Source: Hanleya hanleyi
Taxonomy: Eukaryota > Mollusca > Polyplacophora > Lepidopleurida > Hanleyidae
Direction: 5' to 3'
Length of the DNA: 64,000 nucleotides
NCBI GenBank assembly: GCA_036873755.1
Contig: JAVTVY010020541.1
Coordinates: 1 to 64,000 of the forward strand
Position numbers and translations under genes: made by a program. Below are positions 19,041 to 27,961 of this stretch, piece after piece. A model generated the notes under the pieces. That model was not told where the DNA came from, ran no database searches, and was given only the letters and a program-made list of their open reading frames with translations. How positions within the stretch are numbered: the first letter of the stretch is position 1; every line of letters begins with the position of its first letter.

Positions 19041-19312
19041 ATTATACTGATATCTTTCCTGTATTATACCATATCTGTCCACTGTTATACAATATCTGCC
19101 CTGTATTATACCAAATCTGTCCTGTATTGTGTCATATTTGTCCTGTATTATACAATGTATGTTCTGTATTATACCAATTCTGTGCTGTATTATACAGTAT
19201 CTGTCCTGTATTATATCAAATCTGTGCTGTATTATACCATATCTGTCCTGTATTGTATCATATATGTCCTGTATTATACAATATATATTCTGTATTATAC
19301 AATCGCATAGCG
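19041..19312. repeat. 21-bp tandem array (about 13 copies)
   Basis: Consensus TGTCCTGTATTATACCAAATC repeats with small changes, directly downstream of the large zinc-finger gene. A second copy of the array is at 29925-30229. It is absent from variant-2 arms. Confidence 0.85.
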
Positions 19313-19352
19313 GTTGTCATGAATAACAACAAGTTCAGCAATGTTCATACAG

Positions 19353-19405
19353 TTTATTATCCCCAATGTTACATCATACCCAGGCTGGGGGAGCCGCCCT
19401 GGGTA
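19353..19405 (-). terminator. 3' end signals of the large gene: hairpin and AATAAA
   Basis: On the minus strand the transcript first meets a TACCCAGGGC/GCCTGGGTA hairpin (19377-19405) and then AATAAA (19353-19358). The same order recurs at all six large-gene copies, so it probably defines mRNA 3' end formation. Confidence 0.6.
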
Positions 19406-19579
19406 TGTTTAGTATGTTCACAGCAAAACAAATTGAAATATCAAACACCATGTTTTATTATTTAACGCACCGTCACATTAGGTACAAGTGTTTACTGAGC
19501 TCAAGTCAACGATCAGCATGTAGACATATAGAGTATGTACGGCATGTTATGGTATTCATCAGTGCACGAGTGAATGCAT

Positions 19580-20710
19580 TCATCCGATGGGAAGATTCCG
19601 TAATTTGGTCACGAAAAACGTAACATTGGTCACCCTCTCCACGAACCATTGGGTGTTGGGGCGTTGTTGTTGGGCCCATTCCAAGGGATCCACGGTGTCC
19701 AGTTTCTCCAGCATCGTCTCTAGCGAGGCCCGGTTAATGATGGTAAACGGTTGGTCAAATACCCGAATGTTACTGCTCGGGTAGAAGTATCTGACTTGAT
19801 CTGTCTCCTTATGCTGCAGCACATAACCAAACGCCAGATTTAATTTGAACGACGTAGCTTGGTCATTGAAGATGGCTTCCATGTAGCTGCGTAGACGGGC
19901 GAGATCGGTCAGTCGGAAATTGTAGATATCTTGAATAGGGCGATGACGGTGGAAACCATGCCGTATCATGGGCCAATGGCGCCGATAGATGTCACTCACT
20001 GGATGGGCGTCCTGTAACAGATCGCTAGGAACAGCCACTGCATCTTCCAGAAAATGTTCGATGTCGTCAGGCGTATGACTCGAAACCGTAACGCTGGGGT
20101 CCGGCTGGATATCCAGGCCCTCCTGGACTGTGGGTATAGGCGGGCTCTTCGTCATCGCATCACCACTGGCGTTCGTCTCCCCGGGTTCATCTTCACTGGG
20201 TCTGACCTTCCGCAGCTCCTCTTTAGTGGAAAGTTGTCGCCCAAACGGTAGAGACGGGGCATGAATCAAACGTTGGTGCTGTCTTAACCAACTGGGTCGT
20301 TTGAAGAGTCGACCACAATAGTTACATTGTACCGTCGCACCCTCGTGGAGTGCCCTCTCATGGCGCAGTAAATTATCCTCCCGATTGAATGACCGTGCGC
20401 AGATTATACAAGTATACCGTGCATCGTTGTGGGTGGAGGCCTCGTGACGTCGTAAACTATCTATAAGAGTAAACTGCTTCTGGCAAGTTGTGCAAGTGAA
20501 CATCTTGGTGGTTGACAGAGTGTCGGATGAAACGACCAGGCCGCTATCCTCGTGGAGTGCCCTCTCATGGCGCAGTAAATTATCCTCCCGATTGAATGAC
20601 CGTGCGCAGGTTATACAAGTATACCGTGCATCGTTGTGGGTGGAGGCCTCGTGACGTCGTAAACTGTCTATACGAGTAAACTGCTTCTGGCAAGTTGTGC
20701 AAGTGAACAT
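19580..20710 (-). CDS. Large C2H2 zinc-finger protein, variant 1, intact (376 aa)
   Basis: Only uninterrupted copy of the large element gene. The start is the ATG at 20710, chosen because it follows the TATA box (20753-20761) by about 45 bp; the ATG at 20791 lies upstream of that box. Five C2H2 fingers with C-x2-C-x12-H-x4-H spacing sit at residues 4-25, 32-53, 73-94, 101-122 and 129-150. Fingers 3-4 and the linker before them are a 69-codon tandem duplication. A polar, acidic linker (about 155-245) follows. The conserved domain at 248-376 contains YNFRLTDLARLRSYMEAIFN, FGYVLQHKET, RYFYPSS, RPNTQW and TNVTFFVTK and ends PIG. I cannot name the domain, though similar sequences occur in my memory of uncharacterised invertebrate proteins. 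DNA binding in the nucleus is inferred from the fingers. No intron. Confidence 0.85.
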   Translation of the reverse strand: MFTCTTCQKQFTRIDSLRRHEASTHNDARYTCITCARSFNREDNLLRHERALHEDSGLVVSSDTLSTTKMFTCTTCQKQFTLIDSLRRHEASTHNDARYTCIICARSFNREDNLLRHERALHEGATVQCNYCGRLFKRPSWLRQHQRLIHAPSLPFGRQLSTKEELRKVRPSEDEPGETNASGDAMTKSPPIPTVQEGLDIQPDPSVTVSSHTPDDIEHFLEDAVAVPSDLLQDAHPVSDIYRRHWPMIRHGFHRHRPIQDIYNFRLTDLARLRSYMEAIFNDQATSFKLNLAFGYVLQHKETDQVRYFYPSSNIRVFDQPFTIINRASLETMLEKLDTVDPLEWAQQQRPNTQWFVERVTNVTFFVTKLRNLPIG

Positions 20711-20775
20711 CTTGGTGGTTGACAGTGTCTGATGAAACGGCCAGGTCGTTTCCCTTTTATAGCAAGCTAGCTGTT
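20711..20775 (-). promoter_or_regulatory. TATA promoter of the intact large gene
   Basis: TATAAAAGG on the minus strand at 20753-20761. About 30 bp downstream lies TCAGACA, an initiator-like sequence, then a short leader to the ATG at 20710. The block is nearly identical in all six copies. Confidence 0.75.
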
Positions 20776-20850
20776 GATCTATTTTTAGCACACTCAGTTC
20801 AACTACCCCAAGTCGAGGACCGAGATGTATTGGTGTACGACTGAGCTGTA

Positions 20851-21057
20851 TTGCGCGCGCGCGCGTGTGTGTGTGCGCGTGTATGTGTGGGCAGTGGGTT
20901 TTCCATCCGGGACCTTGTCAACATCCGAGTTTCCCAGTGGGTTCTCCCATCCGGGTACTGTGGTTTTACATCCGGGTCTTCATCTTACATCCGGGTTTTC
21001 CATGTTTATGGTCACGTGACCGGAACCGGAAGTTGTCACAAGACAGGTGGGACCCAC
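20851..21057. promoter_or_regulatory. Upstream region with alternating CG/TG and CATCCGGG cluster
   Basis: Starts with (CG)n(TG)n, a strong Z-DNA-type alternation (20851-20890). It continues with at least four CATCCGGG or close variants spaced 20-40 bp apart, then TCACGTGACCGGAACCGGAAG. It sits upstream of the variant-1 gene. Confidence 0.5.
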
Positions 21058-21730
21058 TTGCGTCTGTGTGTATGTGTGTGTGCTTGCGTATGAGTGTGCA
21101 CGTGTGTGCGTGTTTGTGCGTGTGCGTGCATGTGCGTGTGTGTGTTTATGCGTTTGTGAGTATGTGTCTGTGATTGCGCGCGTGCATGTGCGTGTGTGTT
21201 TATGCGTATGTGTGCGTGTGTATGCGTCTGTGTGCATGTGTGTGCGTGTGTGTGGGTGTTCGTGCATGTGCGTGTATGTGTGTATGCGTCTGTGTGCGTG
21301 TGTGTGTGCTTGCGTGTGTGTAGTCGTGTGTGCGTGCGTGTGCGTGCGTGTGTGTGTGTGTGTATGCCTCTGTGTGTGTATGTGTGTGTGCTTGCAAGTG
21401 TGTTTACGCGTGTGTGTATGTGTATGTGCATGCGTCTGTGTGTATATGTGTATGCGTGTGTGTGCGTGTTTGTGTATGCGTGTGTGTGCGTGTTTGTGTA
21501 TCCATGTATGTGTGTATGTCTTTGTGTATGTGTGTGTGTGTGTGTGCTTGCGAGTGTACGCGTGTGTATGCGTGTGTATGCGTACGTGTGTATATGCGTC
21601 TGTGTGTGTGTGTGTGTGCGTGTGCGTGTGTGTATGCATGTGTGTGTATGCATGTGTGTGTGTATGCATGTGTGTGTGTGTGTGTGCGTGTGTGTGTATG
21701 CATGTGTGTGTGTATACGTCTGTGTGTACA
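21058..21730. repeat. TG-rich microsatellite, left arm of element A
   Basis: About 670 bp of TG with CG, TA and CTG interruptions. All six frames stay open here, giving spurious Val-Cys or Thr-His proteins. Confidence 0.95.
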
Positions 21731-22447
21731 TCCGGGTTTCCCAGTGGATTTTTCCCGTCGTTCCTCCGTCTTCCATCCGGATACAGTGGTTTTATATCCG
21801 GGTCCTCATCTTACATCCGGGTTTTTCCATGTTTACTCTCACATGACCGGAATCGGTGCGCTCTATTGTAGATGTATTGATAATAAGAAGTTTGAGTATC
21901 TATGATGACCCATATTGAACGGAAGTGACCTTCGACCCATGCGCACCATTATTATCCGGTATTCTGGAAGAGCATATGGACACCTGTTGACCTCAATAAT
22001 TTGCATATGGCCTCTGTGAGGTCACTTCCGCTTCCGTTCACGTGACCGGAACTGACCTTTAGCCCCTGCGCGCGCTGACAAAACAATACCGGATAAAAAT
22101 TGCGCGCAGGGGCCAAAGGTCAGTTCCGGTCACGGGAACGAAAGCGGAAGTGACCTCATAGAGGTCATATGCAAATTATTGAGGTCAACAGGTGTCCAAA
22201 TGCTCTTCCAGAATACCAGATAATAATGGTGCGCATGGGTCAAAGGTCACTTTCGTTCAATATGGGTCATCATAGATACTCAAACTTCTTATTATCAATA
22301 CATCTACAATAGAGCGCCCCGATTCCGGTCACGTGACAGTAAACGTGGAAAAACCCGGATGTAAGATGAGGACCCGGATATAAAACCACAGTATCCGGAT
22401 GGAAGACGGGGGAACGACCGGAAAAATCCACTGGGAAACCCGGATGT
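21731..22447. repeat. Central palindrome of element A
   Basis: Symmetric about 22,087.5: CCCCTGCGCGC at 22063-22073 mirrors GCGCGCAGGGG at 22102-22112, and arms match outward through CGGAAGTGACCT, AATTTGCATATG, the CATCTACAATAGAGCG block and ACATCCGGG. The arms hold AGGTCA-type half sites, CGGAAGTG and TCACGTGA. Confidence 0.85.
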
Positions 22448-22865
22448 ACACACAGACGTATACACACACACATGCATACACACACACGCACACACACACA
22501 CACACATGCATACACACACACATGCATACACACACATGCATACACACACGCACACGCACACACACACACACACAGACGCATATACACACGTACGCATACA
22601 CACGCATACACACGCGTACACTCGCAAGCACACACACACACACACATACACAAAGACATACACACATACATGGATACACAAACACGCACACACACGCATA
22701 CACAAACACGCACACACACGCATACACATATACACACAGACGCATGCACATACACATACACACACGCGTAAACACACTTGCAAGCACACACACGCCTACA
22801 CACACACACGCAAGCACACACACACACACACACACACACAGACGCATACACACACGCACACACAA
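22448..22865. repeat. CA-rich microsatellite, right arm of element A
   Basis: Inverted counterpart of the TG tract at 21058-21730, shorter by a deletion of internal sequence. Confidence 0.95.
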
Positions 22866-22919
22866 TATGACTGACTATTCACATGCAGGACATGAGAGCT
22901 TCTGGACCTGGGCCTGATA

Positions 22920-23098
22920 GAAGTCCGGGATGGTAGTACATTCGTGAACATCCGGCCACTTTTACATCCGGGACTTTTACATCCGGCTACATCCGGGTTC
23001 TTGTACATCCCTGATTGTAGAACATCCGGGTACTCCTATGTTGGCCTATAAGAGCCGAAAGTTTTACGGCATTCATCATTTCCAGATCCACAGCCGAT
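22920..23098 (+). promoter_or_regulatory. Promoter of the small zinc-finger gene
   Basis: Five CATCCGG copies between 22950 and 23033, then TATAAGAG at 23047-23054, then a leader to the ATG at 23099. Conserved at 35430-35606, 57316-57500 (minus) and 59610-59792. Confidence 0.65.
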
Positions 23099-23386
23099 AT
23101 GTTCTCTTGCACAACTTGCTCGAAGCGCTTTCATCGCCTGGACAGTTTGCGTTGTCACACACGGGCACGCCACGAAGTACCCATGCATACATGTGCGGAT
23201 TGTGATATAGCCTTTAAGCATCCCAGTCAATTGAGTCGTCACCGAAATGTCATACACGGATCACGCTCGCAACTCTCGAGACCGGATATTTCAGTTTCTA
23301 TCGGAATGCATCTGAGAATAGAAGAACCCATGGAGGTCGATTCGCCGCGGATTGAAGAGCCGATGGAGATTGATCTCAGTGTTTAG
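23099..23386 (+). CDS. Small two-finger C2H2 protein (95 aa)
   Basis: Short intronless gene just outside the CA tract, reading toward the arm tip. Two C2H2 fingers at residues 4-25 and 32-53 have the same spacing as the first two fingers of the large protein, so the genes are probably related by duplication. The C-terminal 40 residues are acidic with a repeated RIEEPMEVD-like unit, similar to a short activation or interaction tail. It has its own TATA box 45 bp upstream. The large gene lies about 310 bp downstream in the same orientation. It lacks the PIG-ending domain. Four copies occur in the window; this one and 35607-35894 keep both fingers. Likely nuclear DNA-binding; the target is unknown. 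Confidence 0.7.
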   Translation: MFSCTTCSKRFHRLDSLRCHTRARHEVPMHTCADCDIAFKHPSQLSRHRNVIHGSRSQLSRPDISVSIGMHLRIEEPMEVDSPRIEEPMEIDLSV

Positions 23387-23504
23387 TGAGAGAAGTAAGA
23401 GCTTCGAGCTTCAGTATCATGGATTTCCCGAAGACGTTTAGGTGACACTGAACGAAGATTGAACTTTCTGAAATGATGGCTTCTGATTGGTCGATAGGCC
23501 GGTC

Positions 23505-23700
23505 ACCTCCCCTCTAACTTCCGGGTTCTTGACGTCCGCCCCAACATCCGGGTTCTTGTAGCTGACGTCCGCGCCTACATCCGGGTTCTTGTCGCTGACG
23601 TCCAAGTTGAACTGATTGTGCTAAAAATAGATCACCAGCTAGCTTGCTATAAAAGGGAAGCGGCCTGGCCGTTTCATCAGACACTCTGTCAACCACCAAG
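23505..23700 (+). promoter_or_regulatory. Upstream region and TATA box of the right-arm large gene
   Basis: Three ACTTCCGGG/CATCCGGGTTCTTG repeats alternate with GCTGACGTCC (23514-23610). TATAAAAGG follows at 23648-23656 and an initiator-like TCAGACA about 25 bp later. Confidence 0.65.
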
Positions 23701-24627
23701 ATATTCACTTGTACTACGTGCTCGAAATCATTCACTCGTCTGCACGACTTGCGCCGCCATGAGGCTACCAAGCACGACGGAACCGCCCGGTATAGCTGTA
23801 CGATATGTAGGCCTACACTGTCGTTTCAGCGCTCGGATCATTTACAGCGCCATGAAAGTTCAATTCATGGGCCACCCAAGCGTCCATGCGAGGAATATGG
23901 TCAACTCTTCAAACGACCCAGTCAGTTAAAACGGCATGAGCGTTTGATTCATGGTCCGTCACCACGGCATGAGGGACAACTTTCCACTAAAGAGGCACCC
24001 AGGAGGGACAGACTCACTGAAGATGAACCCGGGGAGACGAATGCCACTGGTGATGCGATCACGGAGAGCCCGCCTATACCCACAGTTCAGAAGAGCCTAG
24101 ATATCCAGCCGGTCCCTAGCATTACTGTTCCCAGTCATACGCCTGACAACAACGAACATTTTCTGGAAGATGCAGTGGATGTTCCCAGCGATCTCTTACC
24201 CGAAGATCATCCAGTGAGTGAGATGTATCGACGCCATTGGTCCATGATCCGACACTGTTTCCACCGTCATCGCCCTATATTGGACTTGTACAATTTCCGA
24301 CTGACCGACCTCGTCTACGCAGCTACGTGGAAGCCATCTTCAATGACCAACCTACGTCCTTCACATTAAATGTAGCATTTGGGTACATCTTATGCCATAA
24401 GATGACGGGTGAATTGCGCTATTTCTATTCCAGTGCCATCAACCCAGTGTACGACCATCCTTTTACAATCACCAATCGGGCGTCGCTAGAGACGATGCTG
24501 GCCCAACTGGACACTGTGGATCCCTTGGAATGGGCCTATGAACAGCGCCCCAACACCAAGTGGATAGTGGAGATAATGACCAATGTTACGTTCTTCGTGG
24601 TTAAACTGACCACCCCCCCATCGGATG
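23701..24627 (+). pseudogene. Large zinc-finger gene, variant 2, broken (element A right arm)
   Basis: Homologous to the copies at 36209 and 60386. The start ATG is ATA (23701-23703). A 6-bp insertion adds two residues between the Cys pair and the Phe of finger 2. A 4-bp deletion near 24312 shifts the frame inside the conserved C-terminal domain. A further one-base loss in the C run near 24615 removes the normal PIG ending. Three fingers and the RPNTKW/TNVTFFV segment are still readable in pieces. Promoter and 3' signals are intact, so it may still be transcribed. Confidence 0.8.
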
Positions 24628-24889
24628 AAAGTATTCACCCATGCACTGATAGATACTCAGAATGCGCAAACAACTATCTGAGGATATGTTGCCTCCCTTA
24701 TATGTGTTGTAATCCTGACCTGCCCGATGACGATTAGAATAAACGGTTCAGAGCGAACATGCCCGAAGCTGGAACTTTCTGAAATGGAGACTTCTGATTG
24801 GACAAGAATACATCTAACGGACAGGAACGAATATGAAACATGCAAATGGTGGCCTCTGATTGGACAAGAATCTTCTTGAATTGTAAATA

Positions 24890-24942
24890 TACCCAACGCG
24901 GCTCCCCCAGCGTGGGTATGATGTAACGTTGGGGAGAATAAA
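24890..24942 (+). terminator. 3' hairpin and AATAAA of the right-arm large gene
   Basis: TACCCAACGC pairs with GCGTGGGTA around GGCTCCCCCA (24890-24918); AATAAA is at 24937-24942. Confidence 0.6.
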
Positions 24943-24956
24943 CTATATGAAAAAAA

Positions 24957-25190
24957 CTTCTTGTTGTTGTTGTTCTCTCATGTGTCATCCTTGTTGTTGT
25001 TGCTGTTGTTGTTCTCTCTCCGGTCTATATCATGGCGTTATGTTAGAGTGTTAAGGTGTAACGACGGGCGTTGACGGGCGTCACTGCATTTCGAAGAATT
25101 AGTGACAATTCAATGGAATATCAGAGCTTCTGAGCTATTTCACCAGGGCGTTGAAGCATTAAGAATGGCGTTGGTGGGCGTTGCTACAAG
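24957..25190. repeat. (GTT)n tract and GCGTT-rich short repeats
   Basis: Two GTT runs separated by TCTCATGTGTCATCC, then GCGTTATG, GGCGTTGACGGGCGTCACTG and related GCGTT words. The block is shared by the right arms of A and B and both arms of C. Confidence 0.7.
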
Positions 25191-26150
25191 ATGACACCTC
25201 ACACGACGCATTCGCACCGCGGATGGTCCATCTCTACATCAAATAACATCCTTCACTGCTAAAAAATGCCCACTTTCGCTACTACTCGTACTGATGACGT
25301 CACCAATGACGTCACAGATGCTGTGGATATCCCTCAAATTGGGGTCTACACCCCGAGAGCTACAACATGACACCTCCCATGACGCATTCGCACCGCGGAT
25401 GGTCCATCTCTACACCAAATAACATCCTTCACTGCCCCAAAAGTCTTACTTTCGCTACTACTCCTACTGATGACGTCACCAATGACGTCACGGGTGCTGT
25501 GGACAGCCCTCAAATCGGGATGTACACCCCGAGAGCTACAACATGACACTTCCCTAGACACATTCGGACCAAAGATGGTCCCTCTCTACCCCAAATACCT
25601 TCCTTCACTGCCCCAAAATGCTCACTTTCGCTACTACTCCTACTGATGACGTCACCAATGACGTCACAGATGCTGTGGACAGCCCTCAAATCGGGGTCTG
25701 CACCCCGAGAACTACAAGATGACACCCCACACGACGCATTCGGACTGAGGATGGAGCATCTCTACCCCAAATACCTTCCTTCACTGCCCCAAAATGCTCA
25801 CTTTCGCTACTACTCCTACTGATGACGTCACCAATGACGTCACAGATGCTGTGGACAGCCCTCAAATCGGGGTCTGCACCCCGAGAACTACAAGATGACA
25901 CCCCACACGACGCATTCGGACTGAGGATGGAGCATCTCTACCCCAAATACCTTCCTTCACTGCCCCAAAATGCACACTTTCGCTATTACTCGTACTGATG
26001 ACGTCATCGATGACGTCACAGATGCTGTGAACAGCCCCCAAATCGGGGTCTACATCCCGAGAGCTACAACAGGACACCTCCCAGGACGCATTCGGACCAA
26101 GGATGGTCCATCTCGACCCCAAACTCACCTCCACACACCCCCAAAATGGC
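25190..26150 (+). repeat. CRE-rich 176-bp tandem array, about 5.5 copies
   Basis: Units recur every 176 bp. Each has ACGACGCATTCGGAC, GATGGTCCATCTCTAC, CTTCACTGCCCCAAAATG, CTACTACTCCTACTGATGAC, two TGACGTCA-type sites, and a CGGGGT...ACCCCGAGA hairpin. Open frames on both strands across it are repeat translations. Confidence 0.88.
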
Positions 26151-26535
26151 CACTTTACTTACTACACCCAACTGCGCATGCGCAGATTGACGCGACTTGC
26201 ACTTAAAAACACGCCATTCTGACTCTACCCCACACAAGCTTCACTTTGACACCTTCCACGACCCATTCGGACCCATAGCGGTCCATCTCTACCCCAAACA
26301 CACACCCACATACCCCCCAAAATGCCTGCTTTCTATACTACGGCCAGACTGCGCATGCGCAGAATATTGACAACGTACGAACCATTAGTGTAGTCAAGTG
26401 CTCCTGCATGAGAGCTTCAAAATAAGACCTCATACGACACCATTGGACCACCAGGGACTCACCTAGACTCCAACACGTCCACCCAGTATGGATTTATACT
26501 TACATTGGGCTTATACCCCAGTATATAGGTCTATA
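26150..26535 (+). repeat. NRF1-like modules
   Basis: Two modules with TGCGCATGCGCA (near 26171 and 26350) in the same backbone as the CRE array: CTTCACTTTGACACC, CACGACCCATTCGGACC, TCTACCCC and GCTTCAAAATAAGACCTC. Confidence 0.75.
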
Positions 26536-26539
26536 TGGG

Positions 26540-27240
26540 GCTACAGACAGACCTCGAACTTTTTTCAAAAATTTCACCGTTTCGTGCCGGGACACTTCCT
26601 ATCATGTTTGTCTTGACGAGACTAAGAAAACAAATCCAAACAACCATACCGCAAATGTATAGAAGTAGGTTTCCCAGTGGGACAAACATTGGACCTATAC
26701 CTCCATAACCCGTATATGGGTCTATATGGGGCTATAGACAGACCTCGACCTTTTTTCAAAAATTTCACCGTTTCGTGCCGGGACACTTCCTATCATGTTT
26801 GTCTTGACGAGACTAAGAAAACAAATCCAAACAACCATACCGCACATGTCTAGAAGTAGGTTTCCCAGTGGGACAAACATTGGTCCTATACCCCTAGTAT
26901 GGGACTATATGGGTCTCCCTGAACTTTTTCCAAAAATTTCAACGATTTGCTCCGCGACACTTCCTATCATGTTTGTCTTGACGAGACTAAGAAAACGAGA
27001 CCCCACAACCTATACCGCAAATGTCGAGAAGTAGGTTTCCCAGGATGGTCCTATACCCCCATATAGCCAGCCTATAGGCCTATATACAGACCTCGGTGAC
27101 TTTTTCCAAAAATTCCACCGATTCGCCCCGGGACCCTTCCCATTGTCATTTTCTTGGCGAGACGAGAAAAACGCGACCCCACAAGCCATAGTAAAGCCCA
27201 CGAAAAAAATTGACCATCCCCATACCCCATACAGGCATTT
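26540..27240 (+). repeat. About 185-bp TATATGGG tandem array
   Basis: Units near 26576, 26764, 26949 and 27110. Shared words: AAAATTTCACCG, GGGACACTTCCTATCATG, CTTGACGAGACTAAGAAAAC and GTAGGTTTCCCAG. It is the inverted homologue of 17545-18260. Confidence 0.8.
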
Positions 27241-27284
27241 TCCCGTATATTGTATAATACAGACCCCTATTGTAGGGGTGAAGT

Positions 27285-27480
27285 CCGAGTTCCGCTTTTT
27301 TTCTGAAGAAATTTTTACATGCACCCACCCCATTGACTTGATAGGCAGGCCCCGATAAGCCCGGGGACCAATATTAGCCCTTTTGGCTAGGGTTGATAGG
27401 TGTTTTCCCCTATTTTAGGAGTAAAGTCCGTGTTCCGCTTTTTTTCTGGAGAAAGTTTTACATGCACCCACGCATGACGG
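27285..27480 (+). repeat. Partial copies of the 147-bp unit
   Basis: About 1.3 units containing AAAGTCCGTGTTCCGCTTTT and GCCCTTTTGGCTAGGGTTGA, the inverted counterpart of 17005-17530. Confidence 0.75.
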
Positions 27481-27850
27481 GATGCCCCTTCACATAGGCT
27501 TCACATTGATACCTCATACAACTCCATCGGCCCATTAGGGGCTCCCCTAGATCCCAAAACGTCTATTTGCATACCCTTTTCCCACAATTCCCTGTCTGCG
27601 CATGCGTAGAATGGTGACAACGCTCGAGCCACTAGTCCAGTCAGATGCCCCCTCACATAGGCTTCACATTGATACCTCATACGACTCCATCGGCCCATTA
27701 GGGGCTCCCCTAGATCCCAACACGTCTATTTCCATACCCTTTTCCCACAATTCCCTGTCTGCGCATGCGCAGAATGGTGACAACGCCCGAGCCGCTAGTC
27801 CAGTCAGATGCCCCTTCACGAATGCTTCACTTTGATACCTCACTCGACCC
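27480..27850 (+). repeat. Subterminal 163-bp tandem array
   Basis: Units near 27485, 27649 and 27810 with GCTTCACATTGATACCTC, CCCATTAGGGGCTCCCCTAG and GCGCATGCG palindromes. Also at 39692-40200 and 52480-53020. Confidence 0.8.
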
Positions 27851-27961
27851 AATCGGACCATGCAGCGTATTTGAATTCTGGGGACTACTTTTTCTCCGCG
27901 GAAGCTTTTTCCCGCGACCGCATCACCGCCAGACATGACCGCATCACCGCGGAGGAATACA
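27810..27961. repeat. Element A right terminal inverted repeat
   Basis: Inverted match to 16846-16996 ending GGAATACA. Contains a doubled GACCGCATCACCGC. Confidence 0.75.

Larger units (their letters stand above)
16846..27961. mobile_element. Giant palindromic element A (11.1 kb)
   Basis: Outer ends TGTATTCTTCCGCGG (left) and its inverted match CCGCGGAGGAATACA (right) mark the element. The arms are head to head about a centre near 22,088. Each arm holds tandem arrays of 147-188-bp modules, a zinc-finger gene read outward, a TG/CA tract and half of the central palindrome. The left arm carries variant 1 of the large gene and no small gene; the right arm carries a small gene and variant 2. No transposase, integrase or polymerase is encoded. 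Flanks do not show an obvious target duplication, so the exact termini could be off by a few bases. A foldback-type transposon or an amplified palindromic replicon are both possible. Confidence 0.7.

Noticed and set aside
20711..20791. Start codon of the intact large gene at 20791
   Set aside because: It lies upstream of the TATA box and the conserved leader; the first ATG after the promoter is at 20710, matching other copies.
22448..22865. CRISPR-like array
   Set aside because: Irregular microsatellite without unique spacers, in an animal genome. The tandem arrays elsewhere also lack spacers.
21030..22880. Long open frames (up to about 270 codons) in all frames
   Set aside because: They are translations of TG/CA microsatellite (Val-Cys, Thr-His, Cys-Val runs) with no composition or start context of a gene. 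The same applies to 31950-33350, 34680-35520, 57480-57930, 58000-59170 and 59190-59700.
24890..24918. Histone-type 3' stem-loop
   Set aside because: Stem and loop sequences differ from the histone element, the transcript has a poly(A) signal, and the gene is a zinc-finger gene.
25346..26206. Series of overlapping frames of 71-90 codons
   Set aside because: Each is one 176-bp module read across its border; repeats of the same peptide on both strands indicate tandem DNA, not genes.
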